This document shows, piece by piece, positions 9,870 through 19,233 of a DNA stretch of 64,000 bases. The notes beneath the pieces were generated by a model, which saw only the letters and a list, made by a program, of their open reading frames with translations, did no database searches and had not been told where the DNA came from. The number at the start of each line of letters is the position of its first letter. The stretch's first letter is position 1. Made by a program: the position numbers and the translations under genes. Origin of the DNA: Caulobacter sp031457805 (GTDB lineage Bacteria > Pseudomonadota > Alphaproteobacteria > Caulobacterales > Caulobacteraceae). The stretch is from contig NZ_JAVDXI010000004.1 in assembly GCF_031457805.1 (NCBI RefSeq), positions 372,001-436,000 on the forward strand, in the 5' to 3' direction.

Positions 9870-10704
9870 CGATCTCCATCCAGATCGAGCGCCGCTCTCC
9901 AGGGCGCAGCGCCATCATGCCCGTCTCGCCCTCTCCGAACGGATTGGGGCGGCTGGCGCACGGCTCCACGCAATAGTAGCCCTCGCCCGGCGGGACATAG
10001 ATGTGCAGCCAAGCACAATCAGCCGAAGCTGTGATGACAGTGTCCGGCTGACCCGGCGCGCTCAGCACCGCGCGCTGGTTCCAGCCGGTGTAGCAGTGAT
10101 CGATCAGCGCGTGCCCGGCCACCGGCGCGCCGGCGGCCCAGTCGGGTCCCCATGCTCCCTCATGGCGCACAGTAGGCAAGACGTCGGCGTCGATAAGCCA
10201 GACCCCGTCGTTGAACGCCGTCAGGCGCTCGCCAGGCCTGGCCGGAAAGTAGGGATGGAAACCCAGGCCTGCGGGCATGACCTCCTCACCGGTGTTGATG
10301 ACCGTCAGAGTGACCCGAAAGCCCGTCTCGCGCAGTTCAAAGGCCTGCTCGGCACGATACGACCAGGGCCAATCGCCGGGTACATGGTCGAAGGCCAAGA
10401 CAGCCACTCCGCCCTCAGCGCTCTCGACGGTCCAGGGCGCGCGCCAGCCTTGGCCATGCAGCGGGTGCGGGTGCCCCTGAAGGTTCGGCGGCAAGACGAC
10501 CGTTCGGCCGTCAGACACGAACTGGCCGTTCGGAATGCGATTGCAGAACGGAACCAGCGGGAAGCTCGCCGTCAGCAAGGCGTCGACAGCGCCCGCCCCC
10601 ATCGGCCTCAAGACGTGGCGCCCGCCGACCGTAAACGCCGCCACCGCGCCGCCGACTTCCGGCGCCAGCACCAGGCAGGCTCCGCCTTTCTCGATAGCGA
10701 CCAT
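9859..10704 (-). CDS. aldose 1-epimerase family protein
   Basis: A 281-residue galactose-mutarotase-like enzyme that interconverts sugar anomers. Recognisable points: LMAPEVGGAV-type N-terminal strand (here LVLAPEVGGAVAAF), NRIPNGQF, the catalytic-His region GLGFHPYFPARPGE, and the late LHIYVPPGEGYYCVEPCAS with a Glu of the active site. The ATG at 10704 is preferred because the family begins at the IEKGGACLVLAP strand; the longer frame to 10815 adds a non-conserved extension. Tail-to-tail overlap with the transglycosylase gene. Confidence 0.85.
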   Translation of the reverse strand: MVAIEKGGACLVLAPEVGGAVAAFTVGGRHVLRPMGAGAVDALLTASFPLVPFCNRIPNGQFVSDGRTVVLPPNLQGHPHPLHGQGWRAPWTVESAEGGVAVLAFDHVPGDWPWSYRAEQAFELRETGFRVTLTVINTGEEVMPAGLGFHPYFPARPGERLTAFNDGVWLIDADVLPTVRHEGAWGPDWAAGAPVAGHALIDHCYTGWNQRAVLSAPGQPDTVITASADCAWLHIYVPPGEGYYCVEPCASRPNPFGEGETGMMALRPGERRSIWMEIATG

Positions 10705-10823
10705 GCTGCGCTCTCCCAGGAACCGATCGCCGCATCGGTAGGGGCGTTCGACGCCGAGGCCAAGCCTCATGGTAGCGGTCGCAGAGACTTGCGCGCCCGT
10801 ACTGGCCAAGCTCAACTGAGGCC

Positions 10824-12053
10824 ATGGTCGAAATTCTCTCCGCGCATGAAGCGCGACGCATCGCGCTGGCGGCGCAAGGCTTCGGCCGCCCTCGCCCAGC
10901 CCAGCCGGGGAAGCGCCATCTGCTTTCGACGATCGAGGCGCTGGGCGTCGTCCAAATCGACTCCGTCAATGTCGTCTCGCGATCGCACTACCTGCCGTTC
11001 TTCTCCCGCCTGGGGCCCTATGACCGCGCTGTACTTGAGGACCTCGCCTGGGGCCGCAAGCCCGCTCTCGCCGAGTACTGGGCCCACGAAGCGTCGTTGA
11101 CCCCGCTCGCCACCCACCCCCTGCTGCGCTGGCGGATGCAGGACGCGCGGGATGGCGCGGGCGTCTGGAAGAACGTCGCGAGCTTCCTGCGGAGCCACGC
11201 GGATTTCATCGATGAGGCCCTGCGCGCTGTCGACCAGCGCGGCCCGCTCGCCGCATCGGACCTGGAGCTTGGCGCGAAGGGCGCGGGCGGCTGGTGGGGC
11301 TGGAGCGAGGGCAAACGCGCGATGGAATGCCTGTTCTGGACAGGCCGACTGACCACAGCCACCCGGCGCGGCGCCTTCGAGCGCGTTTACGATCTCCCGG
11401 AGCGGGTCTTGCCCAAGGCCATCCACGAAACGCCGACGCCTGAACGTGGCGAGGCCTGCCGCGGGCTGCTCAAGATCGCCGCCCGGGCGATGGGCGTCGC
11501 GACGGAACGCGATCTGCGCGACTATTTCCGCCTGAACCTCGCCGATGCGCGCGAGGGCGTCGCGGCCCTGGCCGCCGAAGGAGCCCTCCTCCCCGTCAAC
11601 GTGAAGGGGTGGGATCAGCCCGCCTATCTCTGGCCTGAAGCCCGGCGCCCGCGCGCAATCAAGACCGCCGCCCTGCTCTCGCCGTTCGACAATCTGATCT
11701 GGTTTCGCGAGCGCGCCGAGCGCCTGTTCGACGTGCGCGTGCGCCTTGAAATCTACACGCCGGCCCATAAGCGGATCCACGGCTATTATGTCCTGCCTTT
11801 CCTTCAGAACGAACAGATCACCGCGCGCGTGGACCTGAAAGCCGATCGAAAGACGGGGCGGTTGTTGGTGCTTGCGGCGCATGCTGAGCGCCATGCCGAC
11901 ACGGAGACCCCCGGAGCGCTGGCGGCGGAGCTGGCGCTTATGGCCCGGTGGCTCGGTCTTCGTGCCGTCGAGGTCAGGTCCGTCGGCGACCTCGCCCCCG
12001 CCGTGGGTTTGGCCGTCGGCTCGCACGCCGAAGGTGGCTCGACCGGACTGTAA
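10824..12053 (+). CDS. YcaQ/AlkX-type winged-helix protein, probable crosslink DNA glycosylase
   Basis: A 409-residue protein of the HTH_42 (YcaQ/DUF1006) family. E. coli YcaQ unhooks DNA interstrand crosslinks as a glycosylase. The family's QxD motif is present as Q44-I-D46 in VVQIDSVNVVSRSHYLPFF, and three winged-helix-like segments follow; the C-terminal part contains LSPFDNLIWFRERAERLFD and a conserved HKRIHGYYVLPFL. Length matches the family. It stands alone between the epimerase (divergent) and the two-component operon. Confidence 0.88.
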   Translation: MVEILSAHEARRIALAAQGFGRPRPAQPGKRHLLSTIEALGVVQIDSVNVVSRSHYLPFFSRLGPYDRAVLEDLAWGRKPALAEYWAHEASLTPLATHPLLRWRMQDARDGAGVWKNVASFLRSHADFIDEALRAVDQRGPLAASDLELGAKGAGGWWGWSEGKRAMECLFWTGRLTTATRRGAFERVYDLPERVLPKAIHETPTPERGEACRGLLKIAARAMGVATERDLRDYFRLNLADAREGVAALAAEGALLPVNVKGWDQPAYLWPEARRPRAIKTAALLSPFDNLIWFRERAERLFDVRVRLEIYTPAHKRIHGYYVLPFLQNEQITARVDLKADRKTGRLLVLAAHAERHADTETPGALAAELALMARWLGLRAVEVRSVGDLAPAVGLAVGSHAEGGSTGL

Positions 12054-12210
12054 ACCATTGTAAAAATGCCGCCTCAGGTCGAGCGCGCAGGGGCGGAGCA
12101 AGGTACAGATGAAGAGCTGGACGCCTGCTTGTCGCCCCACCGACGGCGAGTCGCCCGCGGCGCGTTCCGCTCCCCCGCGGGACGCGCCACTTCCCAGCTT
12201 AAGTGAGCTT

Positions 12211-12921
12211 ATGAAAGTCGCCCTGCTCGACGACGACCAAAGTCACAATGCGCTTGTGGCTTCGGTATTGGATCCCGCCGGCTTCGTCTGCACCAGCTTC
12301 ACCTCGCCTTCGCGCCTGCTGGCGGAACTGCGCAAGCAGACTTTCGATCTGATCATTTTGGATTGGAACATGCCCGAGCTGTCGGGCGTGGAGACGCTGA
12401 AGCTTCTCCGTGACGATCCCTTGACCGCGCCGCCCGTCCTGCTGCTGACCAGCCGCTCGGTGGAGGCCGACCTTGTGGAGGGGCTGAACGCCGGCGCGGA
12501 CGACTATATCGTCAAGCCCTTGCAGCCGCAGGTGCTGCTGGCGCGCGTCAACGCCGTGGTTCGCCGCATCCACCGCCCGCCGTCCCAACCTCAGACCGAA
12601 CAGTATGGCCAGTATCGCCTAGACCCCGGCGCTCAGACCGCCGGCTGGAACGGGCATGTCGAGACCCTGACGCCCAAGGAGTTTCAACTGGCTTCGCTGC
12701 TGTTCAGCAATTTGTCACGCCCCCTGTCGCGCGAATACCTGTTGCGACGCATCTGGGGACAAAGACCTGACCTCGAGACGCGCACCCTCGACGCCCATGT
12801 GTCACGACTGCGCTCAAAGCTGCATCTGCGTCCCAGCAACGGTTTCCGGCTGAGCACGGTCTACGGTTTCGGCTATCGTCTTGAAGCATGCGACCCGGAT
12901 ACGGCGGGCGGGGGAGACTGA
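12211..12921 (+). CDS. OmpR-family response regulator
   Basis: A 236-residue response regulator. Receiver domain 1-120 with acidic pocket LLDDDQ, phospho-acceptor D51 (LIILDWNMP), the conserved Thr/Ser of LLLTSRS and the Lys of YIVKPLQP; winged-helix DNA-binding domain about 135-228 with LTPKEFQLASLLF and RTLDAHVSRLRSKL. The ATG at 12211 gives a receiver of normal length; the frame extends upstream without homology. First gene of an operon with the LysM/FecR protein (3 bp gap) and the CHASE2 kinase, its likely partner. Confidence 0.93.
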   Translation: MKVALLDDDQSHNALVASVLDPAGFVCTSFTSPSRLLAELRKQTFDLIILDWNMPELSGVETLKLLRDDPLTAPPVLLLTSRSVEADLVEGLNAGADDYIVKPLQPQVLLARVNAVVRRIHRPPSQPQTEQYGQYRLDPGAQTAGWNGHVETLTPKEFQLASLLFSNLSRPLSREYLLRRIWGQRPDLETRTLDAHVSRLRSKLHLRPSNGFRLSTVYGFGYRLEACDPDTAGGGD

Positions 12922-12923
12922 GC

Positions 12924-14261
12924 ATGATCAAGGCCGCAGGCGCGAGTCTCCTGGTTCTGGCGCTGTCAGGCGCGACGAACGCCTGGGCGCAGACCCAGGC
13001 TGCCGAACCGCCTGTGTCCTATGTCGTCAAGCCGGGCGACACCTTGATCGGCCTGGGCCAGGCCTATCTGAACCGGCCCAGCGACTACCGCCGGGTCCAG
13101 AAGGCCAATGGGGTTCAGGAGCCGCGACGACTCCGGCCAGGCTCGCGGCTCAATATCGACCCCAACCTCCTGAAGTCGACACCGATCGCCGCGACGCTAT
13201 CGGCTTTCACCGGCCCGGTGCAGATCGAGACGAACGGCCAGAGAGCCCCGGCGCGTGTCGGCATGCCACTGTCGGAAGGTCAGTGGATCATCACCGGTCC
13301 CGGCGCCTTCGCCACCTTTGAACTGGAAGACGCGTCCCGCGTGACCCTGCCCTCGAATACGCGGGTGCGGATCGCCAAGCTACGTCAGGTGCTGATCAAC
13401 AACGCCCCCCAGCGGGTGTTCCAGCTGGAGCAAGGCAAGGGCACCATCTCGGCGACTCCGACGCCCACGCCGGGCGCTCGCTTCGAGGTGCGCACCCCGG
13501 TGTCGGTCTCGGCTGTCCGCGGCACGGAGTTCCGCGTCGGCGCCGCCGCCGACAGGGCGCAGACTGAAGTCCTGAAGGGCGCCGTCGGCGTCGATGCCGG
13601 CGCCAGCGCAACAGAAGGCGCGCCCATTGAGGCCGGTTTCGGCGTCAGCGCATCAACCGACGGCGTCAGCGCGCCGGTCGAGCTTCTGCCAGCGCCGAAG
13701 CTGGGCGCCGGCGGCCAAACCCAGAGCGACGCCCTGGTCCGCTTCAGCCTGGAGCCCGTGGAGGGGGCGGCGTCATACCGCTTGCTGCTGGCCCGCGACG
13801 CCGGCTTCATCGACATTTTCGCCGAGGCGACAACCCAGACCACCTCTCAGCGAAATCCCATCGCCGACTTCGGTCAGGTCGCCAATGGCACCTACTTCGT
13901 ACGCCTGACCGCCATAGATCCCGGCGGCCTGGAAGGTTTCCCGGCCGATTACAGTTTCGATCGCGACCTCGACACGCTGGACGCCGCGACGCCCGGCGAC
14001 AGCCGCGACGGCAAGCAGCGCAAGTTCCTGTTCCGTTGGAGCTCCTCGGGCGACGGCGTCCGAAACTACAGGTTCCAGATGTTCGCCGCAGGCGACATGA
14101 AGAGCCCGGTGGTCGATCAGCCAGGCCTGACCGAGCCGCTCCTCACGCTCACCGACCTGCCGCCCGGCGCCTATGCCTGGCGAGTGACCGCGCTGCGCTT
14201 CAAGGATGGCGTGATGACCGAGAAGCAGGGGCCGCTGCAACAGCTGCAGATCGGAAAGTGA
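12924..14261 (+). CDS. secreted LysM + FecR-domain protein
   Basis: A 445-residue exported protein. Signal peptide residues 1-25 (LLVLALSGATNAWA). LysM domain about 31-85 (SYVVKPGDTLIGLGQAYL), so it should bind peptidoglycan. FecR domain about 95-235, with TPVSVSAVRGTEFRVG typical of that fold. The C-terminal half (about 260-440) has two fibronectin-III-like beta modules (YRLLLARDAGF; YRFQMFAAGD). The start at 12924 has a GGGGGA ribosome site. Sandwiched between the response regulator and the CHASE2 kinase, so probably the periplasmic sensor subunit of that module. Confidence 0.85.
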   Translation: MIKAAGASLLVLALSGATNAWAQTQAAEPPVSYVVKPGDTLIGLGQAYLNRPSDYRRVQKANGVQEPRRLRPGSRLNIDPNLLKSTPIAATLSAFTGPVQIETNGQRAPARVGMPLSEGQWIITGPGAFATFELEDASRVTLPSNTRVRIAKLRQVLINNAPQRVFQLEQGKGTISATPTPTPGARFEVRTPVSVSAVRGTEFRVGAAADRAQTEVLKGAVGVDAGASATEGAPIEAGFGVSASTDGVSAPVELLPAPKLGAGGQTQSDALVRFSLEPVEGAASYRLLLARDAGFIDIFAEATTQTTSQRNPIADFGQVANGTYFVRLTAIDPGGLEGFPADYSFDRDLDTLDAATPGDSRDGKQRKFLFRWSSSGDGVRNYRFQMFAAGDMKSPVVDQPGLTEPLLTLTDLPPGAYAWRVTALRFKDGVMTEKQGPLQQLQIGK

Positions 14262-16549
14262 AGTCGTCCGCCTCCCGGCCGTCACGCTCCAGCGATCGTC
14301 GGCTGTCGTGGCTCTGGCTGGCGATCGCCGCCAGTCTTGTGTTCGCGCTGCTGGCGGTCAGTCCGCCCACTCGGGTCGACAACGTCCTTTATGACGTCCT
14401 GGCGCGCGCCAATACGCGCCCCGCCGACGACTCGATTCTGATTGTCGACATCGATGATCGCAGCCTCGCCCGAATGGGGGCGTGGCCTTGGTCGCGAGAC
14501 GCCCATGCGCGAATGATCGACCAACTGAGCCAGGCGGACGCACGCGCCATCGTCTACGACGTGCTGTTCAGCCAGCCCGCGCGCGATCCGGCGCAGGACC
14601 GCGCCCTGGGCGAGGCCATCGCCCGGTCAGGACGGGTGTATCTCCCGGAGTTCCTGATCGATGAAAGTCAGGACGCGCCATCGCGCATCGTTGGCTCGAT
14701 CCCCCAGATCGCCCGGGGCGCCGCCGGCGTAGGCTTGGCGCACGTTCGTTTCGACGATGACGGCGTGGTGCGTCGCATGGCGCCGTTCGAGGCCAACGGG
14801 CCGAACCTCAAGCCGGACATGATGACTGTGGTTCACCGGGCTACACGTCCGACCGGCTCACCGGACGTGACGCGGGGCGACGACCAGACGCTTCTGATCT
14901 CCTTCGCTGGGCCACCGTCAATCTACCGCCATGTCAGCTTCGCGAGCGTGCTCGACGGCGAGGTCCCCCGCGAACTGATCGCCGGACGCACGGTGTTCGT
15001 CGGCCTGACCGCGCCGGGCCTTGGCCCCGCTTTCCCCACCCCGGTCACGCCGGACGCCGCCAGCATGACCGGGGTGCAATTGCAGGCCAGTATTCTGGAC
15101 GCGCTGCGCCATGGCCGCATGATAAAACCTGCGGGCCCATGGAGCCGAGCAGCCTTCAGCCTGACATTGCTCTGGCTGCTGATGATCGGCTTTCTGGCTC
15201 TGCCGCCGCGCGCCAACCTCCTGCTCACCATTGGCCTTTGTCTGGTGGGCCTGGGCTACTCCGCCGCCCTCTTCTGGCTGGGCCATATCTGGCTTTCGCC
15301 AATCGCCACGGTCGTCGGACTGAAGCTGGTCGCCCTGCTTTGGGGCTGGGGCCAACTGGGGCGCGTCAACGACGTGATCGGCCGCGAGCTTGCGCGGGTT
15401 CGGTCCGTCGTGCGCGGGCGGATCGCCCCGGCGACCGCGTTCGCCGGCGACGTCGTCACGCGCCAAGCCTCCAGCCTCGGCGAGGCGATCACGCATATGG
15501 ACGACCTGCGCCGCTTTTCCGCTGACGCCCTGTTCAGCCTTCCGGACGCGACGCTTGTGGCGGATGAGCGGGGCCGGGTCATCGCGGCGAACGCTGCGGC
15601 CCAGACCCTGTTCAGACCCCACCAGACAGCCTTGAACGGGGCGTCGCTGGCGGATCTGATCAATCTTCTGGACCCTCTTGGTCGCCGCTTTGAACTGGAC
15701 TGGCCCCAGGCCACGGATCGGCACGACGCAATCGACCTGCACCTGCCCGACGGGCGAGCCTTCCAACTGCAGACGGTGTTTCGCCGCGACGAACGGGGCG
15801 CGCCGGCGGGATGGATCGTGCGGCTCGCCGACATATCGATCCTGACCGCTGCGATGCGCCAGCGCGAACAGGCGTTGCAGTTGCTGACCCACGACATGCG
15901 CTCGCCGCAAACCTCGATCCTGGCCCTGCTGGCCACCACGCCCGACTTACCTGAGGAAACGGCCGACCGCATCGCCGCCTACGCGCGCCGCACGCTCGCC
16001 CTGGCCGACGGCTTCGTGCAGCTCGCGCGCGCCGAGGTGACGCCGGTGTCGCTGGAGCCGCTGGATCTGGCGGATGTGGCGGTCGAGGCGATCGACGAGG
16101 TCTGGCCCCAATCGCTGCAGCGGAAAATCCGCATCGAACAGGTTGGCGGCGAGGCGCCCCTGATGGTCTTGGGGGATCGGAGCGTGCTGGCGCGGACCCT
16201 GGTGAACCTACTCGGCAATGCCGTGAAGTATAGCCCGACGGGATCGACGATCACGGTCACCCTGTCCGAGCAGCCTTCCGCCAGCGGCCCGCTCGTCAGC
16301 GTCGCCATCGCCGATCAGGGACCAGGGTTCTCACGCGAGGAGGCCGCGACCGCCTTCCGCCCCTTCCAGCGCTTCGAGCGCCCCGGCCACGCGCTGGCCG
16401 GCAACGGCGTCGGCCTCGGCCTGGCGTTCGTACAGGCCGCTGTCGCTCGGCATGGGGGCAAGGTCTCGTGCCGCAGCGAACAGGGCGTTGGCGCGGAGTT
16501 CACGGTGCGGTTGCCACGGCACAGCGCGTCAGCAGCCCAAACCCGCTGA
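14258..16549 (+). CDS. CHASE2-PAS sensor histidine kinase
   Basis: A 763-residue membrane kinase. One transmembrane helix near residues 19-36, then a periplasmic CHASE2 domain (about 40-310; ILIVDIDDRSLARMGAWPWS is characteristic), three membrane helices (about 300-385), a PAS-like domain (about 425-530), then the kinase core: H-box LLTHDMRSPQTS with His545, N-box NLLGNAVKYSP, G1 DQGPGFS and G2 GVGLGLAF. The GTG start overlaps the upstream stop (GTGA), showing translational coupling. Its partners are the OmpR-type regulator and the LysM/FecR protein, suggesting it monitors the cell envelope. Confidence 0.92.
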   Translation: MKSSASRPSRSSDRRLSWLWLAIAASLVFALLAVSPPTRVDNVLYDVLARANTRPADDSILIVDIDDRSLARMGAWPWSRDAHARMIDQLSQADARAIVYDVLFSQPARDPAQDRALGEAIARSGRVYLPEFLIDESQDAPSRIVGSIPQIARGAAGVGLAHVRFDDDGVVRRMAPFEANGPNLKPDMMTVVHRATRPTGSPDVTRGDDQTLLISFAGPPSIYRHVSFASVLDGEVPRELIAGRTVFVGLTAPGLGPAFPTPVTPDAASMTGVQLQASILDALRHGRMIKPAGPWSRAAFSLTLLWLLMIGFLALPPRANLLLTIGLCLVGLGYSAALFWLGHIWLSPIATVVGLKLVALLWGWGQLGRVNDVIGRELARVRSVVRGRIAPATAFAGDVVTRQASSLGEAITHMDDLRRFSADALFSLPDATLVADERGRVIAANAAAQTLFRPHQTALNGASLADLINLLDPLGRRFELDWPQATDRHDAIDLHLPDGRAFQLQTVFRRDERGAPAGWIVRLADISILTAAMRQREQALQLLTHDMRSPQTSILALLATTPDLPEETADRIAAYARRTLALADGFVQLARAEVTPVSLEPLDLADVAVEAIDEVWPQSLQRKIRIEQVGGEAPLMVLGDRSVLARTLVNLLGNAVKYSPTGSTITVTLSEQPSASGPLVSVAIADQGPGFSREEAATAFRPFQRFERPGHALAGNGVGLGLAFVQAAVARHGGKVSCRSEQGVGAEFTVRLPRHSASAAQTR

Positions 16550-16601
16550 ACAGATCTACAGCCCCGCCAGCACTGGATCGCGCAACGGCCAACCCAACGA
16601 T

Positions 16602-17099
16602 CTAGGGTTTAGGGGCGCTGTCCAAGGCGTTGAGAAGCCGCTCGGCGATGATCTCGGGCGACTCGTCGCGGACCTCCGTAGAAGCCCACGCAATGGTCTT
16701 GCCGTTTCGCGTATCAATCACGGCCATGGTGACAGCACGCCTGCTTCCCGATCTCGCCCAAAACCGCCACCAAGGCTCGGCGGCGCCCGCGCTACGCCAA
16801 GCTTGGGCGTCCGATGGGTCGGCGGCGCTGGATACGCCGACCCCGGGCAGCGAGCGGGCGACCCCGACCTGCACCAGAAAAAGAGGCGCACTAGCGTTTT
16901 GGGCCGCGCCCAGCCGATCCAGAACGCTCCTCTGGACTGCGCCCGCATAGGCGTCCTCCGGGCTCGTGGCGAGACCGCTATGGGCCATCGCAGACGCTCC
17001 CGTTAAGGCCGTCAAATCCCCCCGCCCGATCGCGCGCGGCGAAGCGCAGCCGCCTACCAAACCTGCGCATAGAAGCAAAAGGACGATCGGTTCATGCAT
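16602..17099 (-). CDS. DUF4136-like lipoprotein
   Basis: A 165-residue lipoprotein: signal peptide MHEPIVLLLLCAGLVGGC with the lipidated Cys at residue 18. The mature part has a beta-rich pattern with LFLVQVGVARSLPGVGVSS, then RRAVTMAVIDTRNGKTIAW, which resembles DUF4136-type envelope lipoproteins; this is a tentative match. ATG 17099 follows a GGGGCGA ribosome site. It is the second of two minus-strand genes divergent from the FecI-like sigma gene. Confidence 0.72.
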   Translation of the reverse strand: MHEPIVLLLLCAGLVGGCASPRAIGRGDLTALTGASAMAHSGLATSPEDAYAGAVQRSVLDRLGAAQNASAPLFLVQVGVARSLPGVGVSSAADPSDAQAWRSAGAAEPWWRFWARSGSRRAVTMAVIDTRNGKTIAWASTEVRDESPEIIAERLLNALDSAPKP

Positions 17100-17146
17100 T
17101 GTCTGTCGCCCCATCATGCGGGCTGGATGGTAGCACAGTTGCGAGA

Positions 17147-17386
17147 TCACCTCAGCAGCAGTCTCAACACCGACCAGGCCCAAGCGATCCCACCCCAAAG
17201 CGCTAGAGACGCAAGCACGCTGACAAGCGCCAGGCCGCAGCGCGAGAGGCCGTGCCTTGGCTCGCCATCGACGTGGTGGGACCTCTGGGGTTCTCGCCGG
17301 GCGATCTTGCTGCTCGTCGAGCCCATTTCGTGCCGCGCCATCTGCGCCCGTAAGCGCGGCCAGGCGCTTGTCCTGCTCCGCGTCAT
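17147..17386 (-). CDS. small single-pass membrane protein, hypothetical
   Basis: A 79-residue protein: a basic N-terminal half (residues 1-48, many Arg/Ser/His) and a C-terminal transmembrane helix (about 51-75, LALVSVLASLALWGGIAWAW), giving a tail-anchored topology. A strong GGGAG ribosome site lies 6 bases before the ATG, supporting real translation. It is 47 bp upstream of the lipoprotein gene, so the two probably form a small operon divergent from the fecI-like gene. Function unknown. Confidence 0.6.
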   Translation of the reverse strand: MTRSRTSAWPRLRAQMARHEMGSTSSKIARREPQRSHHVDGEPRHGLSRCGLALVSVLASLALWGGIAWAWSVLRLLLR

Positions 17387-17606
17387 CGCGTTCTCCCAAA
17401 CCCCGAGCGATGGTTAAAGGACAGGAACGGTCGCCCGACCAGCGATCATGACGCCCATTTTACAATACATTACATTGCCCTGGCGCCGGCCGCCCTGAGC
17501 GCCGGACGTCGCGAGGCGCTGAGAGCGGCATGCGCTCGCCCGCAAGTTTGTATCTTCTTTCCGCCAAAAAGATGGGTATTGCTGCGCTTCGAGGGGATGG
17601 CGATGG

Positions 17607-18155
17607 TTGCCGAACGTGAGTGATCTCTTGAGCGACACGGACGCGCCCAAGGCCGTGTTGCTAGGTCTGTATGCGGAAAAGCGAGCCAATCTGGTTCGCT
17701 TCTTCGCTGCGCGCCTCAACTCGCGCGCGGAGGCCGAGGATCTGGTCCAGGACCTGTACCTTCGCATCAGCGGGATGGAGATCGCCGGCCCGATCGAAAG
17801 TCCGGCCGCCCTGCTCCATCGCATTGGCTCGAACCTCATGCTGGACCGCCTGCGCAGTCAGAAGCGCGCCGGCGCCCGCGACACCGACTGGCGCGACGTC
17901 AACATCACGGTCCTGGCGGGACAGGACGTCGCCGACCAGCCCGCTGCGGACGAGGTTGTCGATAGCCGTCAGCGGCTGCGCGAGCTGGTCGAAGCGGTCG
18001 CGGAGCTTCCGGAAAAGACCAGGTGGGCGTTCACCTTGCACAAGCTGGAAGGGCTGGGGCACGCCGAAACCGCCCGTCGAATGAACATCAGCGTGAGCAC
18101 AGTCGAAAAGCATATCAGTTCAGCCCTGACGACGCTGACGAGGCGACTTCGTTGA
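17607..18155 (+). CDS. FecI-like ECF sigma factor
   Basis: A 182-residue ECF sigma factor. Sigma-2 region about 24-90 (AEDLVQDLYLRI, then LHRIGSNLMLDRLRSQKR) and sigma-4 region about 125-178 (LPEKTRWAFTLHKLEGLGHA, STVEKHISSALTTL), typical of the iron-starvation FecI group. The TTG start at 17607 has GAGGGG 6-10 bases upstream; a GTG at 17616 is an alternative. Followed by fecR-like and TonB receptor genes: the standard cell-surface signalling order, in which receptor occupancy releases the sigma factor to transcribe the receptor gene. Confidence 0.92.
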   Translation: MPNVSDLLSDTDAPKAVLLGLYAEKRANLVRFFAARLNSRAEAEDLVQDLYLRISGMEIAGPIESPAALLHRIGSNLMLDRLRSQKRAGARDTDWRDVNITVLAGQDVADQPAADEVVDSRQRLRELVEAVAELPEKTRWAFTLHKLEGLGHAETARRMNISVSTVEKHISSALTTLTRRLR

Positions 18156-18240
18156 TTTATGCACAGTCACATGGGGGACGGGGCTCTTTGGCGACGTCGA
18201 GCCTTTTGGGGATGATGGATCCTCGTCGGAGCCACACCGG

Positions 18241-19218
18241 ATGAGCCGGTCAGCGCAACATCTGCAGGAGGCGGCCGACTGGCTGATCCGATTGCAGCGC
18301 CCGGAGGCAGGGGAGGCCGACTGGCTTGCGTTCGACACTTGGCTCAGCGAGCCAGGCGCTCAGGCGGCGTATGACGCTGTGCAGGCTGTCGACGAGGAAA
18401 TCTTCCAGCGAGGCGCGGCGGTGCGGGGGGCGCTGTCCGGGCCTAGGCGCGCCGCAGCCAAGCGGCCGTTTCGGATCGACTGGCGCTGGCTGGGCGGTCT
18501 CGGAGCGGTTGCGGCTGCGGCCGCCGTCGCGTTGGTTCTGGCGCCTTGGGGGGAACTGCTACCCCAGCCAGACACACTCTATTCGACAGCCAAAGGCGAG
18601 AGTCGGACCATCCAGCTTGCCGACGGCAGCCGGATCGACCTCAATACGAACTCTCATCTTTCCGTGCGTTTGGAAGAGCACGCCCGTCGGGTGACGGTGC
18701 ACGACGGCCAGGCGCTGTTCGAGGTGGCGCACGATCCCAACCGCCCCTTCATGATCTCGGCCGGGGACGGCACTGTGACGGTCATCGGCACGAAGTTCGA
18801 TGTCCGGCGGCGCGACGGCCAGTTGTCGGTCACGGTTCTGCGTGGCCTCGTGGAGGTCTCCACCGAAGGCGCGGAAGAACCCGTGCAGGTGCGGCCTGGC
18901 CAGATGCTCGAACATATCGAGGGCGGAAAAGGCGTCAGCGTCCGCGCCGTTTCGGCCGAGGATCAGTTGGCTTGGCGCTCGGGGCGGCTGGTCTATCGCG
19001 ACCAACCTCTCGGGCGGATTGTCAGCGACCTCAACCAGTATTTCGACCGTCCCCTGCGCCTGGAAGGCGAAAGCGCGTCCAGTTTGAGATTTTCCGGCGT
19101 ATTGATCGTCGACGATCAGGATGCCATGGTCCGTCGCCTCTCTAGCCTCCTGCCGGTTTCGGCGACGCCGACTGATGACTCGATTGTTCTGCGCGGAAGG
19201 CCGTCTCCGACAAACTAG
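18241..19218 (+). CDS. FecR-like transmembrane anti-sigma regulator
   Basis: A 325-residue inner-membrane regulator. The N-terminal cytoplasmic DUF4880 segment (about 6-50, ADWLIRLQRPEAGEADW) should bind the sigma factor; one membrane helix at about 83-101; the periplasmic FecR domain (about 115-215) includes VIGTKFDVRRRDG; the C-terminal part (about 235-320) contacts the receptor's signalling domain in characterised systems. It follows the sigma gene by 85 bp and precedes the receptor by 15 bp. Confidence 0.92.
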   Translation: MSRSAQHLQEAADWLIRLQRPEAGEADWLAFDTWLSEPGAQAAYDAVQAVDEEIFQRGAAVRGALSGPRRAAAKRPFRIDWRWLGGLGAVAAAAAVALVLAPWGELLPQPDTLYSTAKGESRTIQLADGSRIDLNTNSHLSVRLEEHARRVTVHDGQALFEVAHDPNRPFMISAGDGTVTVIGTKFDVRRRDGQLSVTVLRGLVEVSTEGAEEPVQVRPGQMLEHIEGGKGVSVRAVSAEDQLAWRSGRLVYRDQPLGRIVSDLNQYFDRPLRLEGESASSLRFSGVLIVDDQDAMVRRLSSLLPVSATPTDDSIVLRGRPSPTN

Positions 19219-19233
19219 CGCCCAGCGCCCGGT

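Noticed and set aside
10812..12140. A 442-codon minus-strand frame opposite the YcaQ-type gene
   Set aside because: Antisense shadow; the plus-strand protein matches a known family over its full length.
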